NCBI GenBank assembly: GCA_902472225.1
Contig: CABRNB010000004.1
Location: 1-64,000, forward strand
From: Caccousia sp900752115
GTDB taxonomy: Bacteria; Bacillota; Clostridia; Oscillospirales; Acutalibacteraceae
DNA: 64,000 nt
Direction of reading: 5' to 3'
Both the position numbers and the translations under genes were made by a program. Below the pieces are notes generated by a model, which was not told the DNA's origin, ran no database searches, and saw only the letters and a list, made by a program, of their open reading frames with translations. Position 1 is the first letter of the stretch. Every line of letters begins with the position of its first letter. This document shows, in pieces, positions 17,208 through 25,903 of this stretch.

Positions 17208-17660
17208 TTACGTTTCGGGCTTTTCCTCTGTTACTTCCGTCAATACAGAAGTGCAGTGCGGACAACGGGTTGCAAGCACAGGGATTTTCGAGCGGCAGAA
17301 GGGGCACTCCTTCTCCGTCGGAACCACAGGCTTCTCGTCCTTTTTCCTGACAAGTTCACGCAGACGGTTAATCTGTTTGACGACAAAATAAATCACAAGA
17401 GCAACCACCAGGAAGTTAACAAGCTGTGTGAGGAAGCTTCCATAGTTGATGCTTGAAGCGTTTTCCCCTGCGGAGAGGACGATTTTCATGTCGTTAAAGT
17501 CAATCCGGCCTGTAATCAGGCTGAGAGCCGGCATCACGATATCGTTGACAAGCGAGTTGACAATGCCGGTAAATGCACTGCCGATGATCATGCCGACAGC
17601 CAGATCGATCATGCTGCCCTTCAGGGCAAAACTTTTGAATTCCTTAAGAAACTTTTTCAT
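17208..17660 (-). CDS. mscL: large-conductance mechanosensitive channel MscL with zinc-ribbon tail
   Basis: A 150-residue MscL. The first helix and pore segment MIDLAVGMIIGSAFTGIVNSLVNDIVMP (17-44) and the second membrane helix near 77-95 are canonical. The soluble C-terminal helix is followed by an added tail with four cysteines, CPFC (119-122) and CPHC (133-136), spaced like a zinc ribbon; E. coli MscL has no such tail. The channel opens under hypo-osmotic membrane tension. The ATG at 17660 has AGGAGTG upstream; the frame extends to 17720 without support. It follows pcrA by about 70 nt and may be cotranscribed. Confidence 0.93.
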   Translation of the reverse strand: MKKFLKEFKSFALKGSMIDLAVGMIIGSAFTGIVNSLVNDIVMPALSLITGRIDFNDMKIVLSAGENASSINYGSFLTQLVNFLVVALVIYFVVKQINRLRELVRKKDEKPVVPTEKECPFCRSKIPVLATRCPHCTSVLTEVTEEKPET

Positions 17661-17732
17661 GCCGTAATCACTCCTGTTCTGATTTCCTGCGGGACAAATG
17701 CCGGAAACGGACGTCGCCATTCCGTCATGCCG

Positions 17733-20099
17733 TCAAAGCTTCTGAAGACGTGCAAAGTTTGCCATCAGCTTCTTGGTTCCCACACGTTCAAAGGCAATCT
17801 CGAGCAAAACATCGTTCCCCATCGGGGATGCGGAAAGAATCATTCCCTGGCCGAAGGTCTTGTGCATGACCGAATCGCCGGGACGCAGAGCTACGGAAGG
17901 CTTTTCAGGCCGGGCCGCGGCAGCGGGACCAAAGTTCCGTGCCGCCTGCATGGAGACAGCCCGCGTCTCTCGATAGGAAACAGGCAGTACCGTACCCGGT
18001 TCGGGTTTTTTCCATTCTCTGGCACGATGCCGGTCCACAAGCTCTTCCGGAATTTCCATGCAGAAGCGGGAAGGTTTATTCCGGTTTGTACTGCCGAAGA
18101 TCATGCGCGTCTCCGCGTTGACAATGGTAAGCTCCTCCTTCGCACGGGTAATAGCGACATAGGCCAGACGGCGCTCCTCTTCGATCTCAGGCGGGTTGTA
18201 GATGGCCTGCATTCCCGGGAAAATCCCCTCCTCAAAACCGGGCAAGAAGACACAGGGGAACTCGAGTCCTTTGGCAGAATGCATCGTCATCATGACGACC
18301 GCGTCGACACTCTCATCAAGATTATCTACGTCGGTCATAAGGGAAATTTCCTCCAGGAATCCGGACAGCGTTGCCTCTTCCCCGTTATCCTGCTCATACT
18401 GGCGAAGGTTGGACAAAAGCTCGTTGATATTGTCAATCCGATCCTGCGCCGTCTCCTCCTCCGTTTCGCGCAAATACTGAGAATAGTTTGTCTTTTCCAG
18501 CAGCAGCTCGTACAGGTCGCCAAGGTTCAGCGTCGAGGAAGCCTGAATCAATTCATTGATCAAATCTGCAAACTGCAGCAGCTTTGCAGAGGAACGCTTG
18601 AGCGCTTCAAACTCATCCGCATGCGAAATGACTTCAAACAGGCTCTCACCGAGGCCGGCGGCAATCTCCGCTGCCTGCGCGATCGTCTTCTCGCCGATCT
18701 GACGCTTGGGCTGATTGATGATCCGGCGCAGGCGGATTTCGTCTCCGGGATTGTTGATCACACACAGATAAGCAATCATATCCCGGATTTCTTTCCGCTC
18801 ATAAAAGCGCAGGCCGCCAAGCATCCGGTACGGTACGCCGGATTTGACAAAACATCTTTCCAACGTGCTCGACTGAGAATTCATACGATATAAAACAGCA
18901 AAGTCGGAAAACTTTCTGGTGGCGGCTTCCTCCAGAATCTGCTTGGTAATATACTCTGCTTCCCCCATCTCGTTGATGGCCGTGTAAACAGAGATCGGCT
19001 TTCCCTGCGGATTCTCTGTCCAAAGCGTTTTTCCCTTACGTTCCACGTTGTTCGCAATGACTGCGTTGGCTGCGTCGAGAATCGTCTGAGTGGAACGGTA
19101 ATTCTGCTCCAAACGAATGGTGCGGGCTTTCGGAAACGTCTTTTCAAAGCTTAAAATATTTTCAATGGTCGCACCGCGGAATTTATAAATACTCTGATCG
19201 TCATCGCCGACAACACAGAGATTGCCGCTGCGCTCCGCGAGGAGTTTAACAAGCAAATACTGTGCGTGGTTGGTATCCTGGTACTCGTCCACCATAATAT
19301 AGCGGAACTTGTTCTGGAAGTATTCCAGGACATCCGGGCAATTCTGCAGGAGGCGGACGGTATTGGCAATGAGATCATCAAAATCCATCGCGTCCGCTTT
19401 CGCCAGCCCTTGCTGATAGAGCTTGTACGCCTGACCAATCAGCGCAAGACGATTGTCGCGCCCGGCAGCAGTGATAAATTCGTCCGGCGTAACCAGATTA
19501 TCCTTGGCACGGGAAATTTCGCCCAGAATTGCCTTATGCGAGAGCACCTTGTCCTCAATCTTCAAAATCCGCTGACAATCCTTCATCAAACGCTTCGAAT
19601 CGTCCGTATCATAAATGGTAAAATGACTGGTATAACCGAGGCGATCCCCAAACTGACGAAGAAAACGGGCGCAGGCGGAATGGAAGGTAGAAGCCCAGAT
19701 CTCGCCCCCCTGCTCCCCAAGCATGGACGACAAACGGTTCTTGAGCTCGCCTGCCGCTTTATTTGTGAAGGTGATGGCAAGAACCTGCCACGGGCGGCAG
19801 GCATGCACCGCCATGTGGGAACGTGTCTCCTCAGGCAGAGACGCCGCACCGTCAAGATAAGCCTGCATGGCGAGAGCATCCTGCTCCGTTAAAAAGCGAT
19901 CCTCGTCACTGTGGTAAGCGCTGCCATAGCGGATCAGATTGGCAATGCGATTGACCAAAACCGTGGTTTTGCCGCTTCCGGCACCGGCCAGTATAAGAAG
20001 CGGTCCCTCCGTGTGGAAAACAGCCTCTCTCTGACGTTCGTTCATGCGGCTGAATTCCTTTTCCAGCACTTTTCTGCGCAATTCAGTCAAGTAGCTCAA
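17733..20099 (-). CDS. pcrA: ATP-dependent DNA helicase PcrA (UvrD/Rep superfamily 1A)
   Basis: A 788-residue SF1A 3'-5' helicase. Motif I is LILAGAGSGKTTVLVNRIANLI (near 35-50), motif II VDEYQDTNHAQ, motif III VVGDDDQSIYKFRGA, motif V MTMHSAKGLEFPCVF and motif VI AYVAITRAKEEL. The C-terminal end has the PcrA Tudor-like domain (PGDSVMHKTFGQGMIL) that binds RNA polymerase in Bacillus. It acts in replication fork maintenance, nucleotide excision repair and removal of stalled polymerase. The start codon is TTG at 20099 with AGGAGG 7 nt upstream. No ligA follows; mscL does. Confidence 0.95.
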   Translation of the reverse strand: MSYLTELRRKVLEKEFSRMNERQREAVFHTEGPLLILAGAGSGKTTVLVNRIANLIRYGSAYHSDEDRFLTEQDALAMQAYLDGAASLPEETRSHMAVHACRPWQVLAITFTNKAAGELKNRLSSMLGEQGGEIWASTFHSACARFLRQFGDRLGYTSHFTIYDTDDSKRLMKDCQRILKIEDKVLSHKAILGEISRAKDNLVTPDEFITAAGRDNRLALIGQAYKLYQQGLAKADAMDFDDLIANTVRLLQNCPDVLEYFQNKFRYIMVDEYQDTNHAQYLLVKLLAERSGNLCVVGDDDQSIYKFRGATIENILSFEKTFPKARTIRLEQNYRSTQTILDAANAVIANNVERKGKTLWTENPQGKPISVYTAINEMGEAEYITKQILEEAATRKFSDFAVLYRMNSQSSTLERCFVKSGVPYRMLGGLRFYERKEIRDMIAYLCVINNPGDEIRLRRIINQPKRQIGEKTIAQAAEIAAGLGESLFEVISHADEFEALKRSSAKLLQFADLINELIQASSTLNLGDLYELLLEKTNYSQYLRETEEETAQDRIDNINELLSNLRQYEQDNGEEATLSGFLEEISLMTDVDNLDESVDAVVMMTMHSAKGLEFPCVFLPGFEEGIFPGMQAIYNPPEIEEERRLAYVAITRAKEELTIVNAETRMIFGSTNRNKPSRFCMEIPEELVDRHRAREWKKPEPGTVLPVSYRETRAVSMQAARNFGPAAAARPEKPSVALRPGDSVMHKTFGQGMILSASPMGNDVLLEIAFERVGTKKLMANFARLQKL

Positions 20100-20114
20100 A
20101 AAAACATCCTCCTA

Positions 20115-20155
20115 ACAAAATTTACCCGCACACGCATTTCTTTGTGTGCGGGTAA
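20115..20155 (-). terminator. intrinsic terminator or leader hairpin between oadB-like gene and pcrA
   Basis: Perfect 10-bp stem ACCCGCACAC/GTGTGCGGGT with a 10-nt loop, followed on the minus strand by AAATTTTG. It lies 24-64 nt after the decarboxylase beta stop and just before the pcrA ribosome binding site. The weak U-tract suggests partial read-through into pcrA. Confidence 0.7.
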
Positions 20156-20178
20156 TCTTTGACATACAGAATGCGGGA

Positions 20179-21423
20179 TTATCTCAAAATACTGATCAGG
20201 ACGCCGGCCGCAACAGCAGAACCGATAACGCCTGCCACGTTCGGGCCCATAGCGTGCATGAGCAGGAAGTTGCTCGGATTCTCCGCCTGACCAACCTTCT
20301 GAGCCACACGGGCCGCCATCGGAACGGCGGAAACACCCGCGGAACCAATCAGAGGATTGATCTTGCCGCCGGAGAACTTGCACATCAGCTTGCCGAACAG
20401 GACGCCGCCTGCGGTGCCGAAGCCAAACGCAATCAGGCCGAGAACAATAATGCCGATCGTCTGGGGAGTCAGGAAGACCTCGCCCGTAGCGGTTGCACCG
20501 ACAGTCACGCCCAGGAAAATCGTGATGATGTTCATCAGCTCGTTCTGCGCCGTGTTCGAGATACGGGAAACCACACCGCTCTCACGCATCAGGTTTCCGA
20601 GCATCAGCATGCCGACCAGCGGAGCTGCGTCAGGCAGCAGCAGGGAAATCAGGATGGTAACGATAATCGGGAACAGGATCTTCTCGAGCTTGGAAACGGG
20701 ACGGAGCTGCTCCATCACGATCATACGCTCTTTTCTGGTGGTCAGAAGCTTCATGATCGGAGGCTGAATGATCGGGACCAGAGCCATGTACGAATACGCC
20801 GCCACCGCGATGGGGCCAAGGAGATGGGGCGCGAGGATGGAGGTAACGTAAATAGCCGTCGGTCCGTCCGCACCGCCGATGATAGCAATCGAACCGGCCT
20901 CCTGCGCCGTGAAAATGCCGAGCGCCATAGCGCCGATGAAGGTGACAAAAATACCGAGCTGGGCAGCCGCGCCGAGCAGGAAGCTCTTCGGGTTTGCAAT
21001 CAGCGGACCAAAGTCCGTCATTGCACCGATGCCCAGGAAAATGAGCGGCGGATAGATGCCGAGCTTAACGCCCTGATAGAGGTAATAGAGCAAACCGCCG
21101 TTTGTGGGAATCTGGTAATACTCCAGGCCCTCAAGAACCATAATCGGGTAATTGCCCGCCGCACCGTTATGGGCGGCCATGTAATCGGTCACGAGCTGCA
21201 TTTCCGTCGAAGGCGTCGCGGTGATGCCCGGGAACACGTTCACAAGCAGCATACCGAACGCAATCGGCAGAAGAAGAAGCGGCTCAAACTGCTTCTTAAT
21301 CGCAAGATAAAGAAGCACAAGAGCAATCACAATCATCACATAGTTACGGGGATCGTTTCCGATAAATCCGGAGCTCGTCCAGATCCCCTGCAGGGCGTCC
21401 AAAAAACCTTGCAAAACCTCCAC
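20179..21423 (-). CDS. sodium-ion-translocating decarboxylase beta subunit (OadB/GcdB/MmdB)
   Basis: A 414-residue polytopic membrane protein with about 9-11 helices. It matches the beta subunit of Na+-translocating oxaloacetate, methylmalonyl-CoA or glutaconyl-CoA decarboxylases. Conserved sections visible are the GGADGPTAIYV loop and the C-terminal NPSNFLLMHAMGPNVAGVIGSAVAAG segment. In these complexes beta couples carboxyl-biotin decarboxylation to Na+ export. A GTG at 21423 is preferred because AAAGGA is about 11 nt before it; the ATG at 21435 is almost directly adjacent to that site. It follows the gamma-like gene by 59 nt. The alpha subunit and biotin carrier are not in this window, so the specificity cannot be assigned. 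Confidence 0.92.
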   Translation of the reverse strand: MEVLQGFLDALQGIWTSSGFIGNDPRNYVMIVIALVLLYLAIKKQFEPLLLLPIAFGMLLVNVFPGITATPSTEMQLVTDYMAAHNGAAGNYPIMVLEGLEYYQIPTNGGLLYYLYQGVKLGIYPPLIFLGIGAMTDFGPLIANPKSFLLGAAAQLGIFVTFIGAMALGIFTAQEAGSIAIIGGADGPTAIYVTSILAPHLLGPIAVAAYSYMALVPIIQPPIMKLLTTRKERMIVMEQLRPVSKLEKILFPIIVTILISLLLPDAAPLVGMLMLGNLMRESGVVSRISNTAQNELMNIITIFLGVTVGATATGEVFLTPQTIGIIVLGLIAFGFGTAGGVLFGKLMCKFSGGKINPLIGSAGVSAVPMAARVAQKVGQAENPSNFLLMHAMGPNVAGVIGSAVAAGVLISILR

Positions 21424-21482
21424 GGGAAAAATCATCCTTTCTAACTTAAGTAATCAAGAATGGGAAAACGCTGGCACGCCTC

Positions 21483-21887
21483 TTAAAAAGGACGAGTGTT
21501 CTCCATGACGCCGGCCATACCCCAGGCGGAGCGGGAGGCAGAACGGGAGCGCCGGATGGACTTAATCGCAGAAACCGGAGCACCCTCCGTGCAATAGACA
21601 GCAGCAGCAATCGCAGCAACAATTTCGCCGGGGATTCCCTCCTCGACAGCTTCCACTGCAGCGGGAACAGAAGCCTGAACGGGAGCGGCGGCTGCGGGCT
21701 CCTCGGCTTTCTTCTCCGGCACCGGCTTTTTGGCCTTATTCGTCGCGTTGTAGACAATCGTGCCGTACAGCTTGATAATGTCGGTCAGAACGATAAGGAC
21801 CAGGAATACCACTACCAGACCGGTCAGAAGAATGGTCAGCGAAAGCGTGACCGGATTGTCGGTCTGTAGTGCCAGGAACATGGGCAT
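21483..21887 (-). CDS. OadG-family sodium pump decarboxylase gamma subunit
   Basis: A 134-residue small membrane protein. It has one strong transmembrane helix (residues about 14-37, LTILLTGLVVVFLVLIVLTD), then an Ala/Pro/Lys-rich linker (45-80). The C-terminal stretch EIVAAIAAAVYC...IKSIRRSR and a short tail resemble OadG_C-type endings. Gamma anchors and assembles the decarboxylase complex. The ATG at 21887 has AAAGGAGAG upstream. It is first in an operon with the beta subunit and is driven by a near-consensus promoter (22004-22032). No biotin attachment motif (AMKM) is present in it. Confidence 0.8.
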   Translation of the reverse strand: MPMFLALQTDNPVTLSLTILLTGLVVVFLVLIVLTDIIKLYGTIVYNATNKAKKPVPEKKAEEPAAAAPVQASVPAAVEAVEEGIPGEIVAAIAAAVYCTEGAPVSAIKSIRRSRSASRSAWGMAGVMENTRPF

Positions 21888-22003
21888 AGTTGGACTCTCC
21901 TTTGACAATTTAGTTATGTCATCTTTCATCATCCTTCCTCCGCCGACACAAAATCGGGAAAGAGAAAAGGACTCTGAAAGGTTAAAAAAACAAGATTGTT
22001 ATT

Positions 22004-22032
22004 ATTATAACCGATACCCCCCTCAATTTCAA
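22004..22032 (-). promoter_or_regulatory. sigma-A-type promoter for the decarboxylase beta/gamma operon
   Basis: On the minus strand TTGAAA (22027-22032), a 17-nt spacer and TATAAT (22004-22009), about 120 nt before the gamma-subunit start. Near-consensus, so the operon is probably strongly expressed. Confidence 0.85.
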
Positions 22033-22080
22033 TTATTTTTCATAAATTGTTTTTTCTTTTTCCATATTCCGCGCGGACCA

Positions 22081-22109
22081 TTGCAAAGCAAAAGAAGGTT
22101 CTTTATAAT
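22081..22109 (+). promoter_or_regulatory. sigma-A-type promoter for the AraC gene
   Basis: TTGCAA (22081-22086), a 17-nt spacer and TATAAT (22104-22109), about 65 nt before the AraC start codon. Confidence 0.8.
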
Positions 22110-22116
22110 AGAAGGT

Positions 22117-22146
22117 GCTTTCAGGCGCATAAAGAAGCCTGAAAGC
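22117..22146. promoter_or_regulatory. perfect inverted repeat in the AraC leader
   Basis: GCTTTCAGGC-N10-GCCTGAAAGC, a perfect 10-bp inverted repeat directly after the AraC promoter and before its start codon. It could be an operator for autoregulation or a leader RNA hairpin. There is no U-tract typical of a terminator. Confidence 0.5.
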
Positions 22147-22172
22147 CGGAAAAAAGAAAGGCGGGGGCAGTT

Positions 22173-23027
22173 TTGATCAACGATGTTTTCCGGCATTCCT
22201 TCACGCAACCGTTTCACAGCAGCCTCGGCCTCGCTGTATACAGCTGCGGAATCCAAAAATGTTCCGCCGGCCACTCCTGGGGGCCTGCCGTCCGCGATCA
22301 TTATTTGATCCACTGCGTCACCTCCGGAAAAGGCGTCTTCTCGTTCGGCGGCAGCGACTATAGACTCGCAGGCGGAGACGGCTTTCTGCTCACCCCAGGC
22401 GTCATCGCCTCTTACGCCGCTGACAACGAGTCGCCGTGGCAGTACTGCTGGATCGGCTTTAACGGAACAGACGCCAAACGCCTCGTGGAGCTGACGGGTC
22501 TTTCCTATGAGAATCCGATTTTTCATTTTACCGGCACCGCCCTGCCGGACCGGCTCGAACAGATTTGCCATCTTTCCTGCGCCACCCACAGCAACGAGGC
22601 GCGTGTGCAGGCAGGCCTGCTTCTCTTCCTCGCCGATTTGATGGACTCATTCGGAAGCTCGTCCTCCTCTCACCATGCAAGCGGGTACGAGTACGTACAG
22701 AAGGCTGCACGGTACATCGAATACAACTACTCCCGCAGCATTGATGTAAAGGATATCGCAGCAAGTGCGGGAATCAGCCGCAGCCATTTGTACCGGCTTT
22801 TTATGGAAAACATCTCCATGCCTCCGAACGAATATCTGATGCGGTATCGTATCAACAAAGCGGCGGCTCTGCTTGAGGGGGGACGGCTTTCCGTGGGAGA
22901 AGTCGCATACTCCACAGGTTTTTCCGATCAGCTGTATTTTTCCAGAGTCTTTAAAAAATACATGGGGATTCCTCCGAGCCAATATTCTCTGCGCTCTTCT
23001 TCCGCGGAGTCCCAGGAGGAACCATAA
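22173..23027 (+). CDS. AraC-family transcriptional regulator
   Basis: A 284-residue AraC/XylS regulator. The N-terminal half is a cupin-type sensing domain (AraC_binding; DHYLIHCVTSGKGVFSFGG near 45-65). The C-terminal third has the two AraC helix-turn-helices (SIDVKDIAASAGISRSHLYRLF and LSVGEVAYSTGFSDQLYFSRVFKKYMGIPPSQY). It begins with TTG at 22173 after a GGCGGGGG-rich site; no in-frame ATG fits better. The cupin suggests a sugar or small-molecule ligand. It diverges from the decarboxylase genes, but this does not prove a regulatory link. DUF1836 follows 37 nt downstream. Confidence 0.9.
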   Translation: MINDVFRHSFTQPFHSSLGLAVYSCGIQKCSAGHSWGPAVRDHYLIHCVTSGKGVFSFGGSDYRLAGGDGFLLTPGVIASYAADNESPWQYCWIGFNGTDAKRLVELTGLSYENPIFHFTGTALPDRLEQICHLSCATHSNEARVQAGLLLFLADLMDSFGSSSSSHHASGYEYVQKAARYIEYNYSRSIDVKDIAASAGISRSHLYRLFMENISMPPNEYLMRYRINKAAALLEGGRLSVGEVAYSTGFSDQLYFSRVFKKYMGIPPSQYSLRSSSAESQEEP

Positions 23028-23064
23028 CGTTTACCGCCGTGTGCGGAAAAAGGAGTTTTGTTTC

Positions 23065-23643
23065 ATGGATTCTTCAGCAGATGCTATTCGAAGCTGGGCC
23101 GAAGAGCTCGGCGCCTTTGAACCGCAGGCCTGGGACAGGATGCCCGAAATCTACCTGTACATGGATCAGGTCCTCAGTTATATGGATAAACAGCTTTCTC
23201 TCTTTGATCGCAGCGGGGAAGGAATGCTGACTTCCAGCATGATCAACAACTATGTAAAGGCCGGCGTTCTGCCCCGGCCTGATCGAAAAAAATATGCGCG
23301 TGAGCACCTGGCGATTCTCACGATGATCTGCATGCTCAAATCCTCCCTCTCGATCCCTGATATTTCCCTTTTGGTCAGCCTCCTTCTGGAAACCTGCGGA
23401 GGAAAAACCGAGGAGGGAAAGCAGGGCGGAGAAAAGGAAATGTACAGCAGATTCTGCGATGCGCAAAAGCTGGCGATGGAGGAAGTCTGTGACCGGCTGC
23501 AGGAACGGATCCCCGGAGGACGCGAGGAACTCCTTCGCCTTGCAGGAGAGCTTTCCATTGAAGCCGCGATGCGGCGCGCAGCGGCCGAGCGAATCCTCGG
23601 CGAGCTGTCCCGGGAATCTTCCGCGGAAAAACAGGAAGAATAA
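23065..23643 (+). CDS. DUF1836 domain protein
   Basis: A 192-residue cytoplasmic DUF1836 protein. The recognisable core is GMLTSSMINNYVKAGVLPRPDRKKYAREHLAILTMICMLK (about residues 50-90), which looks like a MerR-like winged helix, followed by a helical tail. The function is unknown; the fold suggests a DNA-binding regulator. AAGGAG precedes the ATG at 23065. The gene sits directly after the AraC gene on the same strand and converges with the germination operon; the stop codons are only 26 nt apart. Confidence 0.85.
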   Translation: MDSSADAIRSWAEELGAFEPQAWDRMPEIYLYMDQVLSYMDKQLSLFDRSGEGMLTSSMINNYVKAGVLPRPDRKKYAREHLAILTMICMLKSSLSIPDISLLVSLLLETCGGKTEEGKQGGEKEMYSRFCDAQKLAMEEVCDRLQERIPGGREELLRLAGELSIEAAMRRAAAERILGELSRESSAEKQEE

Positions 23644-23669
23644 CGCCGCTCAATTTCTGCGCTCCGCGG

Positions 23670-25880
23670 CTATTCCAGCGGAGGGGTATCCTCTTGTCCC
23701 ACACGGGCAACATCCACGGACACCTGGATCGCAAAAGACGACACGGCGGCAAGTTCCTGCCACTCTTCAGCATGCTCCGCCCAGAAAGCAGGTTCCGCCT
23801 GATGCAGGCGGCGGCAAAAACGAAAAATATCAGCCCGATATTCCACGAGGCACAGATCGAGAGCGGTCTGCGCCTCTTTTTTGATCTGATCGGCGAGAGC
23901 CTTTTCAAAGGAAGCATATGCCTCCTCTCCGTATTGAGCCGTCAGACTGGTATCCAGCGAACCGATATCCGCACTGCAGGAAATCGAAACGGAAAAACGA
24001 GGCTGTCCCTGATCCACTGACGGGACAATATCCGCCGTGAGATCATGCAAATCCACCGTAAGCAAAGCTCCGTCAGAAAGCCTTACCGTTTCAAGGCCAC
24101 GTTCGAACCGGTCAAGCAGATACAGAGCGCCGCGCGTTGCCTCGCCGTCAAGGATTCCCTGAAGTTTTCCATCTCGATCCAGAACCGCTGTTCCCGCTGC
24201 CTCCACGCCGCTCTCCACAGCGCGCATCACAGGCAGGTAAGGACAGCTCCCTTCCTCGGAGGCCAGATTCACAAAATCCGTCATGCTGATGCGCGCGATT
24301 CTGCCGTTCATATTTTCCGTCTCCAGGATCTCTCCGAGTACCTTGGAAGAAAGCGTCTTCTCTTCACGCTTGGCCGTAAGAATTTCTGCGGCGTCTCTCT
24401 CCGCCATCATAATCTGTGCGTTTGGTCTTGTCTCCGCATTGCGGATAAAGAAATCCAAAGACTCCGCAATCCCATGTTCCGCGCTGGATCGTCCAAAAAC
24501 GACGACGAGCGCATGACTGTACAGCGGATCCTGACCGGTCTGCTGCGTCAGCGATCCGAGTGCTTCCAGTATAGACGGCCCCTGTGCCGTATAAACGGAC
24601 ACTTCTCTCGTTTCCCCCTCCGTTATCTTTGTGGACTGCACGGTCAAAACATATTCTTCGCCGTCTCTGTCAATTCCAATTCCTTCAATTAACAGGCGGC
24701 GATTCAGCCGTATCTGCTGTTGACAGCCTGTAAGCGTAAACAGAACGCCGCACACCAGAAGCAGCGCCGCTGCACGTTTTCCCCTCTTCCCCTTTCCCCC
24801 ATTTTTCGTTCGGCTGCGCACCGCATGAAAAAGAAGCAGGAGAGACGGAACAACGAATGCGCAAATCAGCGTAAAAGGGAAAAAGAACCATGCACTGTAA
24901 AAAAGCTGCTGAAGCCCGCGTAAAGAGCAAATGGAAACAGACAGTCCCGCAATCAGCAAAGCGCCGACCGGAGCGGCCCACTTTCCGGCGCGGGGAGCTG
25001 CACACTCCACGCACAGACGAAGCTGAAACAGATCGACAGACAATTTGACAAGCAGACTGAACAGCCAGATTCCGATCAGCACAGCATCCATCCCCTGAAT
25101 CACTCCGGCCTCCGCAAAGGACGAGGCCGCATAAACAGGAAAAAGCTGCCGTCCCAGATAACTTCCCATGGCTCCTGTCATAACGGCAAGAAGCCCTGCC
25201 GTAAGGGCATAAACCGCTGTGTTCCAAATAACAAAGCCTCTTCCGAGGTTCCCACGCATCCGGGCGGAGAGAAATCCCAGTGCCGTAATTCCATCGCTGC
25301 GCGCAAGGAGAAGAAGCGTACCGGATACGGCCTGCTTCCCTCCATCCTCAAAGAACGGCGTAAAGTGAAGGGGATCGAATTTGACGCTGAGGAACAGGAG
25401 AATCAGAATCAGTCCGCCTGCCGCAAAACCGGAGACAAGCGCTGCGGTACGCCCGATGGTTTCAATTCCTTTCCACGCCGCATAAGATGCGGCCAGAGCC
25501 GTTACAATCGCAAGAAGCGGGAGCGAAGCATGCGGTTCCATCACATTCGCCATGAAAAGCTGCAGAAGAGACAGACAGAAGCCGCCGAAGCAGATAAAAT
25601 ATACCGCATAGACCGGAACCAGAATCAGCCCGGCTTTTCCCAACAGCGAACGCGCCGCCTGCAGAAGATTCTGTTCCGGCCTCACCCGATGAAGAAACCA
25701 CAGAGGAAGCACCAGAATAAAATTCATCAAATAAGCTGCCAGACAGGATGGAAGAAATTCCTGCAGCGATTCTCCTCCTGTCAGGACTGTATTGGTAGAC
25801 AGCAGAATCACGATGCGTGCGACAAACAGTGTCAGAAAAAGCTGTCCCGCTGTAATAGTGTTTTTTCTCGCTTCTCTCAT
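23670..25880 (-). CDS. spore germination GerB permease fused to GerC lipoprotein
   Basis: A 736-residue protein joining two normally separate germinant-receptor subunits. Residues 1 to about 355 are a GerB-type (GerAB/YndE, APC-like) permease with about ten membrane helices (starts MREARKNTITAGQLFL). Residues about 358-736 are a Ger(x)C protein. The junction is a basic stretch (RSRTKNGGKGKRGKR), a hydrophobic run and LTGC (Cys 386), a normal lipoprotein signal. The frame is uninterrupted, and no credible internal start with a ribosome binding site is visible (an in-frame GTG at 24821 has none). Start at 25880 follows GGAAAGG and lies 23 bp after the gerAA stop. The receptor would act in the spore inner membrane. 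Confidence 0.85.
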   Translation of the reverse strand: MREARKNTITAGQLFLTLFVARIVILLSTNTVLTGGESLQEFLPSCLAAYLMNFILVLPLWFLHRVRPEQNLLQAARSLLGKAGLILVPVYAVYFICFGGFCLSLLQLFMANVMEPHASLPLLAIVTALAASYAAWKGIETIGRTAALVSGFAAGGLILILLFLSVKFDPLHFTPFFEDGGKQAVSGTLLLLARSDGITALGFLSARMRGNLGRGFVIWNTAVYALTAGLLAVMTGAMGSYLGRQLFPVYAASSFAEAGVIQGMDAVLIGIWLFSLLVKLSVDLFQLRLCVECAAPRAGKWAAPVGALLIAGLSVSICSLRGLQQLFYSAWFFFPFTLICAFVVPSLLLLFHAVRSRTKNGGKGKRGKRAAALLLVCGVLFTLTGCQQQIRLNRRLLIEGIGIDRDGEEYVLTVQSTKITEGETREVSVYTAQGPSILEALGSLTQQTGQDPLYSHALVVVFGRSSAEHGIAESLDFFIRNAETRPNAQIMMAERDAAEILTAKREEKTLSSKVLGEILETENMNGRIARISMTDFVNLASEEGSCPYLPVMRAVESGVEAAGTAVLDRDGKLQGILDGEATRGALYLLDRFERGLETVRLSDGALLTVDLHDLTADIVPSVDQGQPRFSVSISCSADIGSLDTSLTAQYGEEAYASFEKALADQIKKEAQTALDLCLVEYRADIFRFCRRLHQAEPAFWAEHAEEWQELAAVSSFAIQVSVDVARVGQEDTPPLE

Positions 25881-25903
25881 TTCGTCCGACCTTTCCGATG
25901 CGG

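Noticed and set aside
23694..24692. Long plus-strand frames opposite the GerB-GerC fusion
   Set aside because: Their translations are Arg/Ser-rich, lack family features and are exactly antisense to a clear coding gene.
24819..24821. Internal GTG as a separate start for GerC
   Set aside because: The GTG has no Shine-Dalgarno sequence before it, and GerB would have no stop codon, so the fused reading is preferred.
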